A stretch of 64,000 nt of DNA, from positions 1,158,001 through 1,222,000 of the forward strand of contig NZ_CP042593.1 in assembly GCF_007995155.1 (NCBI RefSeq), read 5' to 3'. This DNA comes from Cytobacillus dafuensis. GTDB lineage: Bacteria; Bacillota; Bacilli; Bacillales; Cytobacillaceae. The position numbers and the translations under genes were made by a program. The notes below the pieces were generated by a model, which ran no database searches, was not told the origin of the DNA, and was given only the letters and a program-made list of their open reading frames with translations. Shown piece by piece: positions 41,887-51,143 of this stretch (the stretch's first letter is position 1; every line of letters starts with the position of its first letter).

Positions 41887-42702
41887 ATCAAAATAAAAAA
41901 GATTCTTAATAATAATGCAGTCATTGTCATTGACGATGTCCGTGAGAAAATTGCGATTGGTTCTGGAATTGCTTTTAACAAGAAACGAAATGATCCTGTA
42001 AATGTTGAAAAAGTAGAGAAGATATTTGTCATGAGGGAAAATGAAAAGCTTGAACAATTATTAAGCAGGATACCTGAAGAGCATTTTACCATATCAGAAG
42101 AAATTATTACGTATGCAGAAGAATGTATGGGTACGAAATTAAATGATCATATTCATATTGTTCTAACAGATCATCTTTCATTTGCAATTGAAAGAACAAT
42201 AGAAGGCATTTATATCCATAATAAATTATTAAATGAAATTAAAATACTTTATCAAAAAGAATTTGAAATTGGTCTATGGGCGCTTCAACATATAAGAAAA
42301 GTTTGCCAAGTGGAAATGCCGGAAGATGAAGCTGCTTTTATCGCGCTTCACCTTCATACAATGAAACCCCAAGGAGGTGATTTGCATCAGACGGTAAGGC
42401 AAACGGCGATTGTCCGTGATATGGTTCAATCAATTAAGAGACATTTAGCCATTGCAATTGAAGAAGACGATATTTCTTATCAGCGGCTTATTACTCATCT
42501 TCGCTTTGCATTAACAAGATTAAGTCAAAACGAGCTTCACAGGTTGGATGAAGAAATGCTATTCATGATTCAAAGAAAGTTTCCTTCCTCATACAATTGT
42601 GCAAAGAAGGTTGCTGAGGATTTAGGAAGGATTCACGAAATAGATTTTCCAGAACAAGAACTAGGGTATATCACACTTCATATTGAGCGTTTAAGGAAGT
42701 AA
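41887..42702 (+). CDS. BglG-family transcription antiterminator (apparent ATC start)
   Basis: A 271-aa antiterminator: RNA-binding CAT domain (IKIKKILNNNAVIVIDD to VEKVEKIFV, about 55 residues) and two PTS regulation domains with His in DHLSFAIER, LHLHT and LHIERL. No ATG, GTG or TTG exists upstream in this frame. The codon where homologues have Met (MKIKKxLNNN) is ATC at 41887, 6 bases after a strong AGGAGGAGG. Either it uses a rare ATC start or the ATG was mutated; translation from the internal ATG at 42031 would remove the CAT domain. The RAT site upstream is its expected target. Confidence 0.78.
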   Translation: MKIKKILNNNAVIVIDDVREKIAIGSGIAFNKKRNDPVNVEKVEKIFVMRENEKLEQLLSRIPEEHFTISEEIITYAEECMGTKLNDHIHIVLTDHLSFAIERTIEGIYIHNKLLNEIKILYQKEFEIGLWALQHIRKVCQVEMPEDEAAFIALHLHTMKPQGGDLHQTVRQTAIVRDMVQSIKRHLAIAIEEDDISYQRLITHLRFALTRLSQNELHRLDEEMLFMIQRKFPSSYNCAKKVAEDLGRIHEIDFPEQELGYITLHIERLRK

Positions 42703-42768
42703 GGCTTTCAACTGGAACTGCTATCATTTTATTATTTTCAAAAACTATGAATAGGAGTTGAATAAAAG

Positions 42769-44217
42769 ATGATGAAATATCTGCAAAGACTTGGAGGTTC
42801 ACTAATGCTTCCAGTTGCTGTGCTGCCAGCGGCTGCCATCTTGATGGGGATCGGATATTGGATTGACCATGATGGATGGGGGGCAGGGAATGCACTAGCT
42901 GCCTTTTTAATTAAAGCAGGCGGTTCGATTATTGATAATATTCCTATCTTATTTGCGGTTGGTGCAGCATTTGGATTGGCTAAGGAAAAGGATGGATCCG
43001 CGGCACTAAGTGGTCTCGTTGCATTCCTAGTTGTAACGACGATGTTATCGACAGACACAGTTGCCTTATTGCAGGGGGTTGATGCTGAAAGTGTAGATCC
43101 AGCCTTTGGGAAAATAAAAAATGCATTTATTGGTTTATTATCAGGTATTGTAGCTTCAATCATGTACAATCGATTTAGTCAGGTAAAGCTGCCAGACTTC
43201 TTAGCATTTTTTAGCGGGAAGAGGCTCGTCCCGATAATGTCTGCTGTCGCAATGCTAGTTGCATCAGCCGTATTATTCTATGTATGGCCTATCGTATATG
43301 GGGCACTAGTTTCATTTGGAGAAGGAATAAGTAGTTTAGGTGCTGCAGGAGCAGGATTATATGGGTTCTTTAACCGTCTATTAATCCCAACAGGTTTACA
43401 CCATGCACTTAATGCCGTATTTTGGTTTGATACGATTGGAATCAATGATATCGGGAATTTCTGGAGCAGTTCAGGTGAAAAAGGAGTTACTGGAATGTAC
43501 CAGGCTGGATTCTTCCCGATTATGATGTTTGGATTACCAGCTGCAGGACTCGCCATGTATCATACTGCTAAAACTAAGAGAAAAAAACAAGCAGCTTCCT
43601 TAATGTTGGCAGCAGGATTTGCTTCCTTTTTTACAGGTGTTACAGAGCCTCTTGAATTCGCTTTCATGTTCTTAGCACCAGCACTTTATTTAGTTCATGC
43701 TTTGTTAACGGGTCTTTCTCTATTTATTGCTGCTACTTTCCATTGGACTGCTGGTTTTGGGTTTAGTGCAGGATTTATTGATTATTTCTTAAGTCTTCGC
43801 ATACCGATTGCCAATATGCCTCTAATGCTTCTCGTTCAAGGACTAGTCTTTGCAGTTATTTATTATGTATTATTCCGTTTCTTAATTGTAAAGTTCAATT
43901 TAAAAACACCTGGCAGAGAAGATGACACAGAAGAAGAGATTAATATCGGCCTTGGTAATGATTCTAATAATAAGTTTTATGACATGGCAACGAAGATTTA
44001 TAATGCTTTAGGCGGGGACACTAATGTTGTTTCAGTCGATAATTGTGCAACACGTTTACGTGTAGAAGTAGAAAATATGGATCATGTGGATCAAAAGAAA
44101 ATTAAAGATACAGGAGTCCATGGGATTAAGATTGTCGGACCAAAAAGCATTCAAGTAATCGTAGGGACAAATGTCCAATTTGTAGCAGATGAAGTTAAAA
44201 AAATCCGTAATAAATAG
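42769..44217 (+). CDS. nagP: PTS EIICB, N-acetylglucosamine type
   Basis: A 482-aa sugar permease. The EIIC domain starts YLQRLGGSLMLPVAVLPAAA and has FNRLLIPTGLHHALN, MMFGLPAAGLAMYHTAK, GVTEPLEFAFMFLAP and NLKTPGREDD, very close to NagP/NagE; the EIIB domain has phospho-Cys in VDNCATRLRV. There is no EIIA domain, which the operon supplies separately. The sugar is most likely N-acetylglucosamine, though glucose cannot be excluded since the gene order (antiterminator, EIIC, HPr, EI) is that of ptsG loci. RBS: AGGAG 10 bases upstream. Confidence 0.87.
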   Translation: MMKYLQRLGGSLMLPVAVLPAAAILMGIGYWIDHDGWGAGNALAAFLIKAGGSIIDNIPILFAVGAAFGLAKEKDGSAALSGLVAFLVVTTMLSTDTVALLQGVDAESVDPAFGKIKNAFIGLLSGIVASIMYNRFSQVKLPDFLAFFSGKRLVPIMSAVAMLVASAVLFYVWPIVYGALVSFGEGISSLGAAGAGLYGFFNRLLIPTGLHHALNAVFWFDTIGINDIGNFWSSSGEKGVTGMYQAGFFPIMMFGLPAAGLAMYHTAKTKRKKQAASLMLAAGFASFFTGVTEPLEFAFMFLAPALYLVHALLTGLSLFIAATFHWTAGFGFSAGFIDYFLSLRIPIANMPLMLLVQGLVFAVIYYVLFRFLIVKFNLKTPGREDDTEEEINIGLGNDSNNKFYDMATKIYNALGGDTNVVSVDNCATRLRVEVENMDHVDQKKIKDTGVHGIKIVGPKSIQVIVGTNVQFVADEVKKIRNK

Positions 44218-44277
44218 ATAAATAATTTTTATTTTTAGTTTTTAAGAGTAGTATTTTGGGGCTGCTATAAACTTATA

Positions 44278-44320
44278 AGAACTGTTTAGCAGTAATAAAA
44301 ACTAGTTAAACAGTTTTTAT
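44278..44320 (+). terminator. Terminator after nagP
   Basis: AAACTGTTTA... pairs with TTAAACAGTTT around a 15-18 base loop, followed by TTATATTTT. It would separate the EIIA-EIICB genes from ptsHI. Confidence 0.7.
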
Positions 44321-44325
44321 ATTTT

Positions 44326-44572
44326 GGCTGTGTTAAAGCTCAGTGTTGAAAATGCTATTTTGTTGTTGATTGGAGCGGAAGGCGCGAGCTCCTCGAAAAT
44401 GCTAACGCATTTTCTTCGTGCGGAGATTATTCTAGGAAGCTTATTCAATGTCCTGCGGGAGAGCGAGTCAAAGGGAGACCCCGCAGGAGCGATAGCGACG
44501 AGGAGGCTTCCGGACCGCCCGCGGAAAGCGAGTGCCTGCAGCGGAATTCAACAGGGAAGTTTAACATAGCCC
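44326..44572. mobile_element. 247-bp MITE with 7-bp target duplication
   Basis: The ends GGCTGTGTTAAA and TTTAACATAGCCC are inverted repeats (one mismatch in 12). The element is flanked by ATATTTT at 44319-44325 and again at 44573-44579. Inside is a GC-rich palindromic core with GATTGGAGCGGAAGGCG, GACCCCGCAGGAGCGA and CCGCCCGCGGAAAGCGAG, a core found repeatedly in Bacillus genomes. It has no coding capacity and was inserted between nagP and ptsH. Confidence 0.8.
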
Positions 44573-44622
44573 ATATTTTAATAATAACTAATTAATGAAA
44601 TAAACGATTGGGGACATGACAA

Positions 44623-44892
44623 ATGGAAAAATCATTTAAAATTACCACAGCTGAAGGTTTGCATGCGAGACCAGCTACAATATTAGTTTCCTCCGTTTCA
44701 CCTTTTACGGCAAGTGTTGAATTGCTCTACAATAATAAATCCGTAAATTTAAAATCAATAATGGGTGTAATGGCACAAGCTGTTCCAGCAGGTGCGGTTG
44801 TCACTATTTCAGCCAACGGGACAGATGCGGAAGAGTTAATCAGTAAGGTGACAGAGGTCATTATTTCACAAGGTCTTGGTGAAGAATGTTAG
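44623..44892 (+). CDS. ptsH: Phosphocarrier protein HPr
   Basis: An 89-aa HPr with phospho-His14 in GLHARPAT and the regulatory Ser45 in [11 protein letters not shown], so HPr kinase control and catabolite repression should be possible. It overlaps ptsI by 7 bases. GGGGACATGACAA with GGGG 9 bases before the ATG is a modest RBS. Because a terminator and a MITE precede it, its promoter must lie in or after the MITE unless there is read-through. Confidence 0.92.
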   Translation: MEKSFKITTAEGLHARPATILVSSVSPFTASVELLYNNKSVNLKSIMGVMAQAVPAGAVVTISANGTDAEELISKVTEVIISQGLGEEC

Positions 44893-46604
44893 AGATTAAT
44901 GGGATTTCTATTTCAAAGGGTATCACTTTAGCACCTGCGTATTGTTTAGCAGAGCCAGATTTGTCTTTCGATAAGGTTAAGATCACTCATGTAGATTCTG
45001 AAATAGATAGATTAAAAGAAGCAATGGCCAAAACAAAACTGGATCTAATAGCCATTCGTGATGCAGCCATGTATAAATTTGGAGAAGAGAAGGCAGAGAT
45101 TTTTTCTGCCCATTTATTAATACTAGAAGACCCTGAAATTTTTTCAGCAATAGAAGCGAAGATTAATGAAAAAATGAATGCAGAGTCTGCTTTGGATGAA
45201 GTTTGTATAATGTATTCATGTATGTTTGAATCAATGGATAACGATTATATGAAGGAGCGTGCTGCTGATATTCGTGATGTCTGCAAACGTATATTGGCTC
45301 ATTTATTACATGTCGAGCTTCCTGATTATAGTCGAATATCAAGGGAAGTTATTATCGTTGCGGAAGATTTAACTCCCTCCATGACAGCCCAATTAGATAA
45401 GCAATTTGTGAGAGGCTTTGTTACTGATATTGGAGGAAGAACATCACATTCAGCCATTTTAGCCAGAGCAATGGGAATTCCAGCGATTGTTGGTACCAAA
45501 AATGCGTCGAAGAATATTACCAATGGATCTCCACTTATCATTGATGGACTAAAAGGAAAAGTCATTGTAAATGCTACAGAGGATGTACAGGCCCGGTATA
45601 GAGCTTCCTCAAAGGAGCTTGAGAAAGATAATGAATTACTTAAAAAGTATATAACACTTCCAAGCATTAGTGCTGATGGTCATATTGTGGAAATCGCCGG
45701 TAATATTGGTAACCCCAATGATGTAGATGCCATTATTGCTAATGGTGGAGATGGAATTGGCTTATTTCGAACAGAATTTTTATTTATGGATCGAATGGAG
45801 TTACCGACGGAGGAAGAGCAATTTGATGCATATAAAACCGTTCTTTCGAAAATGGATGGGAAGCCCACTGTTGTTCGTACATTAGATATTGGCGGTGATA
45901 AGGAGCTGCCATATTTAAAGCTGCCAGCTGAAATAAATCCGTTTTTAGGCTATCGTGCCATTCGATTATGCCTAGATCAACAGAGTATTTTCCGCACCCA
46001 ATTACGTGCATTATTAAGAGCAAGTATGTATGGGAATTTGAAGATCATGTTCCCTATGATAGCAACCTTAGATGAATTTAGAAGAGCAAAGGCGATTTTG
46101 CTTGAAGAAAAGCAAAAGCTGCTGGATGGCGGGGCATTAGTTAATGATCAAATCGAAATTGGAATGATGGTTGAAATTCCATCTGCTGCTGTCATAGCTG
46201 ACTTATTTGCTCAAGAAGCGGATTTCTTATCGATTGGAACGAATGATTTAATTCAGTATACATTAGCAGCCGATCGCATGAATGAAAAAATTTCATATTT
46301 ATATCAACCCTATCATCCTGCTGTATTAAGGCTTATTAAAATGGTTATTGATGCTGCTCATAATCATGGAAAATGGGTAGGGATGTGTGGTGAAATGGCT
46401 GGAGACGAAGTGGCGATTCCAATTCTTTTAGCATTAGGGTTAGATGAATTTTCGATGAGCTCAGCATCGATATTAAAGACAAGGGGACAAATTTCCAAGC
46501 TAAATAAAGACCAACTTAATGACCAGTTAGAACATATTTTACAATTGAAAACTTCGATAGAAGTAGAACTATATGTAAAAAAATATTTTTTAAATTTAAA
46601 ATAA
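44886..46604 (+). CDS. ptsI: PTS enzyme I
   Basis: A 572-aa phosphoenolpyruvate-protein phosphotransferase. Phospho-His188 lies in [20 protein letters not shown]; the PEP barrel has [63 protein letters not shown] and GMCGEMAGD with the catalytic Cys. It phosphorylates HPr with PEP. It overlaps ptsH, as in all ptsHI operons. This may be the cell's main ptsHI; no second copy is in the window. Confidence 0.94.
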   Translation: MLEINGISISKGITLAPAYCLAEPDLSFDKVKITHVDSEIDRLKEAMAKTKLDLIAIRDAAMYKFGEEKAEIFSAHLLILEDPEIFSAIEAKINEKMNAESALDEVCIMYSCMFESMDNDYMKERAADIRDVCKRILAHLLHVELPDYSRISREVIIVAEDLTPSMTAQLDKQFVRGFVTDIGGRTSHSAILARAMGIPAIVGTKNASKNITNGSPLIIDGLKGKVIVNATEDVQARYRASSKELEKDNELLKKYITLPSISADGHIVEIAGNIGNPNDVDAIIANGGDGIGLFRTEFLFMDRMELPTEEEQFDAYKTVLSKMDGKPTVVRTLDIGGDKELPYLKLPAEINPFLGYRAIRLCLDQQSIFRTQLRALLRASMYGNLKIMFPMIATLDEFRRAKAILLEEKQKLLDGGALVNDQIEIGMMVEIPSAAVIADLFAQEADFLSIGTNDLIQYTLAADRMNEKISYLYQPYHPAVLRLIKMVIDAAHNHGKWVGMCGEMAGDEVAIPILLALGLDEFSMSSASILKTRGQISKLNKDQLNDQLEHILQLKTSIEVELYVKKYFLNLK

Positions 46605-46666
46605 AAGAAGCAGGAGGAGAGTCTCTTGCTTCTTCATATCTAAATATCCATTCTTCGAGCTTAGTG

Positions 46667-47341
46667 CTATGCAACCTGTCCATCGCTCATTTTGATAATA
46701 CGATCAGCATATGCAAGCATTTCTTCATCATGAGTCACGAGTAAAGTAGTAATGTTAAGCGTTTTGGTTAATTCTCGGATTAATGCCATTACATCTTTAG
46801 ATCTTTTCGAATCCAAACTGGCAGTTGGTTCATCTGCAAAGAGAACTTTCGGTTTATGGATAATGGCACGAGCAATGGCAATCCTCTGCTTTTCCCCGCC
46901 AGATAAGGAAGATGGATAGGCCTTTTTCCGATGGCTCATGTCAACTAATGAAAGGATCTCGTCAATTTCCTTTTTTTGTTCACTTTTCTTCATTTTAGTG
47001 CCTGCTACATCTAACATCAGCATCAATTGCTCTTCTACTGTAAGAAAAGGGACCAGATGGGCAAATTGAAATACAAAACCAAATTTGTTTGCCCGTACTT
47101 TTCGAACTTGTTCTGCATTCATTTCAGTCAAGTTTGTCCCTTCGAACAATATCTGTCCATCTGATGCTGGCTGAAGTCCAGCTGCGATTGTTAGAAGCGT
47201 ACTTTTACCCGAACCCGAAGCACCTACCAATGCTGTTACCTCGCCTTCTTTAAGGGAAAGATTGACTCCTTTTAGGATTTCTTCTGTCACTTCGCCATTT
47301 GTGAAGGTTTTTCTAACGTCCTCTATTGTAAATACTGTCAT
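46667..47341 (-). CDS. ABC transporter ATP-binding protein, HrtA/LolD-like
   Basis: A 224-aa ATPase of the MacB/FtsE group: Walker A GASGSGKST, VFQFAHLVPFLTVEEQ, signature LSGGEKQR, Walker B VLFADEPTASLD and VTHDEEMLA. It is encoded 1 base after the FtsX-type permease gene. The heme-exporter type HrtA is the closest recalled match. Convergent with ptsI. Confidence 0.88.
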   Translation of the reverse strand: MTVFTIEDVRKTFTNGEVTEEILKGVNLSLKEGEVTALVGASGSGKSTLLTIAAGLQPASDGQILFEGTNLTEMNAEQVRKVRANKFGFVFQFAHLVPFLTVEEQLMLMLDVAGTKMKKSEQKKEIDEILSLVDMSHRKKAYPSSLSGGEKQRIAIARAIIHKPKVLFADEPTASLDSKRSKDVMALIRELTKTLNITTLLVTHDEEMLAYADRIIKMSDGQVA

Positions 47342-47342
47342 A

Positions 47343-48377
47343 TTAAACCTCTCCTTGTTGAATTGCTTGTAATGGTTCCACTTTTTTTATCTGCATACCT
47401 GAAAGAGTAGCTCCAATAAATCCGATTATAAGGAAGACGATTGACAATTTTACCGTTGTATCAGGGGTTAAATGGAATGGCATACCCTCAGGTGCGATCT
47501 TATTAAAAACTTGACTGAGTGCAATGGATAGACTAAGAGCAATGACTGTAATAAACAGCATTTGTGTCCACATCATTTTAAACAAAGCACTTGTTTTGAC
47601 ACCGATTGCTTTTAAAATACCGTATAATCCAATCTTTTGAACGTTCATCATGTAGAAGAAGATAGCAAACAACATTCCACTAATGACGACTAGAAACCAA
47701 ACAATCATATTTAAGGACATCTGTTCAGCGCTATAACTTGGAATGGTATCAAGAAATTCCTTTTTCGAAAATGCTTGTAATCCATCCACTGTTTGTGGTG
47801 AATCCTCTCCAGGAACGAAAAGCATTTGCATTTCTTCTGTACGATACATTTCTTTGTAGTCTTCCATATTAATAAAAGCAACAGGGGCATGACTGAATTT
47901 CTTTTGGTCTACAAAACCTTTTACAGTAAACTCGCCGCTGTATTGATTATTTGTCAGGACATCTCCCACTTTTATCCCTTTATCTTTCATTGAGCTATCT
48001 AGGACGATTTCCCCTTTTTTCACATTCTCGAACAACTCTGACTCGGTTGATGTAACAAACACGACACTTTGCTGTTTATCAGCACTATCATTCACAAATC
48101 CCATTTGAATAGAAAAAGCAGCGGCATCTTTTTCTTTAGCTAAAACTTTATCTTGTACGTTGCTATCGATTTTTGAAAGTGTATACGTCTGGTCTGAATC
48201 TTTCGTCATATAAAATTGACCATCTGGTAAATCTTTAATTAATGCAGCATTGTCTTGTGATAATCCATTTGCCAGACCAGATATAATTAACGTTAATAAA
48301 CTAACGAGAAAAACGATAGAACCTAATATTAAAAATCTTGCTTTATTTTTTTTCATTTCTTTCCAAGCGATATTCAT
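47343..48377 (-). CDS. ABC transporter permease, HrtB-like (FtsX family)
   Basis: A 344-aa protein with one N-terminal helix, a ~190-residue extracellular domain and three C-terminal helices (MacB/FtsX topology). The start MNIAWKEMKKNKARFLILGSI and LISGLANGLSQDN are like HrtB, which with HrtA relieves heme toxicity. No HssRS-type regulator is adjacent, so the substrate stays open. ATG 48377 has GGAGGAATAAAAG upstream. Confidence 0.82.
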   Translation of the reverse strand: MNIAWKEMKKNKARFLILGSIVFLVSLLTLIISGLANGLSQDNAALIKDLPDGQFYMTKDSDQTYTLSKIDSNVQDKVLAKEKDAAAFSIQMGFVNDSADKQQSVVFVTSTESELFENVKKGEIVLDSSMKDKGIKVGDVLTNNQYSGEFTVKGFVDQKKFSHAPVAFINMEDYKEMYRTEEMQMLFVPGEDSPQTVDGLQAFSKKEFLDTIPSYSAEQMSLNMIVWFLVVISGMLFAIFFYMMNVQKIGLYGILKAIGVKTSALFKMMWTQMLFITVIALSLSIALSQVFNKIAPEGMPFHLTPDTTVKLSIVFLIIGFIGATLSGMQIKKVEPLQAIQQGEV

Positions 48378-48611
48378 CTTTTATTCCTCCAATCTCTTTC
48401 TAACATCCTTAGATTATAATTTGAATGTGAACAGAGAATGAATAAGAAATTACATATGGTTTCTGATAGAGGGTTTGATATATTCTAAATAACAGCCCTC
48501 TAGTAAATCGGTAAAAATGGTATAATATAGGTGCTTATCGATCATCTTTTCAAGATAGTTTGTAAGGTAATGACAACAGCTATTTAATCAATTAGGAAAG
48601 AGGGGATATAG

Positions 48612-49193
48612 ATGAAATCAACAGATTTACGTAATATGAGAATGAAGCAGATTGCTTTTACAAATGGTCTAATATTAACAGCCCTTATTATCTATTTCGT
48701 TATCATCAGTAATATTACGTTCTCATTTGCTCACTTTTTCTTGGTTCTTGGGGTGTTACAGATCATTCTTGGAGTTTTAGGCTTGATGAAGGGTGAGTCA
48801 ACGAAATCGATTTTTCCTATTTTTGAACAAGTCGCCATCTATGAAAAACAAAAAATGGGAAGTGAATGGTCCAAACTACGAAGAGTAGGATATGTTTGGA
48901 ACTTAATATTAGGTTGTTTGCTATTTTTACTATCTTTCTTGAATCGTAATTCTCCAGATCAAGTTCTTCGTATTGAACTTATGTTTATGGTAATGATCGT
49001 CTTTTTCCTTTTAGTTATGATAAATATTGGAATGATTATTCACTTTAGAAAGGTCGATCGTTCCACTTCCGAATTGGATATGAAAGGCTACACATGGAAA
49101 TCAAACCTTGTAGCTGTTGTGATAGGAATTGTGTTCGGTATTGTCATGGTTAGAGGTACCCTTTATTACGTATTTCAGGAAGTTAACTTTTGA
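48612..49193 (+). CDS. Membrane protein of unknown function
   Basis: A 193-aa protein with five probable helices and a basic loop (EQVAIYEKQKMGSEWSKLRRVGY) between helices 2 and 3. It ends YYVFQEVNF. AAAGAGGGG precedes the ATG by 7 bases. Divergent from the HrtAB-like pair. No family was recognised. Confidence 0.7.
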   Translation: MKSTDLRNMRMKQIAFTNGLILTALIIYFVIISNITFSFAHFFLVLGVLQIILGVLGLMKGESTKSIFPIFEQVAIYEKQKMGSEWSKLRRVGYVWNLILGCLLFLLSFLNRNSPDQVLRIELMFMVMIVFFLLVMINIGMIIHFRKVDRSTSELDMKGYTWKSNLVAVVIGIVFGIVMVRGTLYYVFQEVNF

Positions 49194-49199
49194 AGAATG

Positions 49200-49313
49200 T
49201 TAAGTGAATAAGTAGTAGTGAATGGAACGACGCGTTAATCTTTTTGAGTAATCCTCCTTTATCCGCTCGAACTTGGCGGTAATCTTCTTCAAATAGGCTT
49301 CATGATACCAGCT
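49200..49313 (-). pseudogene. Short coding remnant
   Basis: The minus strand reads WYHEAYLKKITAKFERIKED and on to RRSIHYYLFT before a stop at 49200; a stop also lies directly upstream. The charged, regular composition suggests the tail of a lost protein, perhaps a transposase, but no family could be named. Confidence 0.3.
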
Positions 49314-49322
49314 TCATGGATA

Positions 49323-49362
49323 AAAAATACTCACGGTGCGGGGAGCACGGTGAGTATTTTTC
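49323..49362. terminator. Terminator, probably bidirectional
   Basis: AAATACTCACGGTGC pairs with GCACGGTGAGTATTT (one mismatch) around GGGGA, with A and T runs on either side. Bases 49363-49588 show only AT-rich DNA that should contain the promoter of the riboswitch transcript. Confidence 0.75.
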
Positions 49363-49588
49363 TTATCTATATTAATGCTAGGTTAAAGGTAGTTTTCAGA
49401 CATACTTTACAAGACAAAAATTTTATCAAATTATAAAATTCTCATACATCATTTCTTGATTAGGACTTTAGCATCAATTTATTTATACTATAAATGGTAT
49501 AAAACTACTATTTTTGTTAAAGTGTGTTGAAAAATGACGAATTTACTGGAAATTACCATACTAAAGTTTTATTATAAAAGTATCAGTT

Positions 49589-49711
49589 TGATAAAGGCAA
49601 ACTTATTGAAAGATAAGGACGCAAAGCCACGAGTCTAAGGTGATTAGCTATGATAGTCGGGTTACCAAATGATTGGATACTGTTACCTATGATAGAATAG
49701 CCTTTATCATA
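49589..49711 (+). ncRNA. Cyclic di-GMP-I (GEMM-I) riboswitch
   Basis: The aptamer core (about 49596-49667) shows GGCAAAC, GGACGCAAAGCCACGAGTCT, the AAGG-containing receptor side and GTCGGGTTACC, in the order of the GEMM-I consensus (ggcaaacc ... GACGCAAAGCcacggg ... gccgGGuUaCC). TGATAAAGGC at 49589-49598 is fully complementary to GCCTTTATCA at 49700-49709, so the 5' side of P1 can pair with sequence next to the terminator, a plausible switching helix. A terminator follows at 49713. Confidence 0.88.
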
Positions 49712-49712
49712 C

Positions 49713-49745
49713 AAGTCCACCAATCTTTTTGGTGGGCTTTTTTTT
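49713..49745 (+). terminator. Expression-platform terminator of the riboswitch
   Basis: AAGTCCACC pairs with GGTGGGCTT around AATCTTTTT, then TTTTTTTT. It lies about 60 bases before the next gene. Confidence 0.85.
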
Positions 49746-49806
49746 GAGATAGTTTTGGCGAAGCTTGACTATCGAGTAAGTGAAAAAAAAGGAGGTGGAA
49801 TGTTAA

Positions 49807-50034
49807 TTGACTGTGTTATTTGGTACGGTTGAATACTTTGAAAGAGCAATTTACAACTATCTGAATGAGAATCAATTAAAAGAAATAAGTGAAGATTCTC
49901 TATATGTCATTACTTCAAAACTAAAAAAAGAAATTTTAGATGATTTTGTTTGCGATGAAAGAATTCGGTTAGAATGTTTAGAAAATCTTAAATATGCAAT
50001 TAGTATGATAACACAAAATAAGGAAGCGGTCTGA
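49807..50034 (+). CDS. Small protein of unknown function under c-di-GMP riboswitch
   Basis: A 75-aa protein: VLFGTVEYFERAIYNYLNEN, then SLYVITSKLKKEILDDFVCD and a final helix. It is predicted all-helical, acidic and soluble. TTG 49807 is the start, 8 bases after AAGGAGGTGG. It is the first gene behind the riboswitch terminator, so its expression should depend on c-di-GMP. No known domain was recognised. Confidence 0.65.
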   Translation: MTVLFGTVEYFERAIYNYLNENQLKEISEDSLYVITSKLKKEILDDFVCDERIRLECLENLKYAISMITQNKEAV

Positions 50035-50179
50035 GTTTAGATAATTTTAGAAAAGTGTTTTTTAAAAAGATCTCATATCTTTTTACTGTTGATTTTAAAC
50101 ATCTAAACAGTATATTCTTCCTTATAGTCAAAAGAATTCAGCCATTTGAATAATATAAATAGGAGCGTAATAACAGAAA

Positions 50180-50392
50180 ATGCAAAAAGAAAAGAACGAA
50201 TTTTCTGATCAAAAGAGGGCAAATTCAGGGGATATTATTCTTTTTGAAAGAAAAAGTAACATATATGAAGGTAAAGTGTTTCTTGTTCGGACTAATAGTG
50301 TATTAGTCGAAATTTCAAGTAAGGATGCAAAAACTTTAGGATACGAAATGCCAAATACAGTTGTTCGGCATGGGAAATATAGTCTAGTATGA
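50180..50392 (+). CDS. DUF2187 family protein, YkvS-like
   Basis: A 70-aa protein with GDIILFERKSNIYEGKVFLV, NSVLVEIS and PNTVVRHGKYSLV, the pattern of the DUF2187/YkvS family, a small KOW-like beta-barrel fold. The function is unknown. The RBS is weak (AGGAG 15 bases upstream). It lies 145 bases after the riboswitch gene on the same strand and may be in the same transcript. Confidence 0.72.
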   Translation: MQKEKNEFSDQKRANSGDIILFERKSNIYEGKVFLVRTNSVLVEISSKDAKTLGYEMPNTVVRHGKYSLV

Positions 50393-50504
50393 GTTTGAAA
50401 ATCAAATTTTTATCTAATTAGTTTATACTTATTAATAGGAAAAAAGAAGAAAATATGATATGTTTTTTATTTCTACATAAATAAAATATTTGAGGTGTCT
50501 AAAA

Positions 50505-50777
50505 ATGAATAAAACAGAATTAGTGAAAGCTGTATCAACAAAGGCAGAGTTAACAATAAAAGATGCTGGGAATGTAGTTGATGCAATATTTGAAACAATT
50601 ACTAGCACACTTGCTAAAGAAGAGAAAATCCAATTTATTGGATTTGGAACGTTTGAAGTTCGTGAACGATCTGCAAGAAAAGGTCGTAATCCACAAACAG
50701 GTGAAGAAATAGAAATTGCAGCTTCTAAAGTTCCAGCTTTTAAACCGGGTAAGGAATTAAAAGAAGCGGTTAAATAA
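50505..50777 (+). CDS. HU family DNA-binding protein
   Basis: A 90-aa nucleoid protein: [40 protein letters not shown] and [12 protein letters not shown] are the HU signature, with the DNA-binding arm intact. GAGGTG 7 bases before ATG 50505 sets the start. A paralogue of the main HBsu is likely elsewhere. Confidence 0.93.
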   Translation: MNKTELVKAVSTKAELTIKDAGNVVDAIFETITSTLAKEEKIQFIGFGTFEVRERSARKGRNPQTGEEIEIAASKVPAFKPGKELKEAVK

Positions 50778-50792
50778 ATATTTGTTTTTTTA

Positions 50793-50832
50793 AAATACTC
50801 TGGACTTGTTAGTCTCTAGAGTATTTTTTTTT
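50793..50832 (+). terminator. Terminator after the HU gene
   Basis: AAATACTCTGGA pairs with TCTAGAGTATTT around a short loop, then TTTTTTT. Confidence 0.85.
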
Positions 50833-51143
50833 GCTCATAATACGGAGGGCGCTTTTCTGGAGAAAGAAAAAAGTCCAATTTCTCAATTCAGTAACATAAG
50901 CCAAATCCCTTAGCATATAGGTATTTGGCTATATTTATGTCGAAATTTGCTTAGTATACAAAATTTCCGAAATGTTGGCAGTCCCCCATTATAGGGCGTA
51001 ATCCTGAAACATGGATAAGCACTCATTTTTCATTTTAGAGCCATTTTGTTGAAGAAGGATATCTCCAATTTTTAACGAATACAGTGCTATAAATAAGCTT
51101 ATCAAAAGTGGTGAGATAAATAGGAAAAAAAATTAATTTCTTT
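50833..51143. other. Gene-free region before the methyltransferase
   Basis: A hairpin AGCCAAAT...ATTTGGCT lies at 50899-50930. Bases 51000-51065 resemble 63846-63905 (shared TCATTTTTCATTTTA and ATCCTG(A/G)AACA), a small dispersed repeat. No gene or clear promoter was recognised. Confidence 0.35.

Noticed and set aside
44324..44569. 81-aa coding frame inside the element before ptsH
   Set aside because: It coincides almost exactly with the MITE, whose palindromic GC-rich core creates open frames by chance.
50490..50504. Earlier start of the HU gene
   Set aside because: The upstream codons lack an RBS, while GAGGTG fits the ATG at 50505, where HU proteins normally begin.
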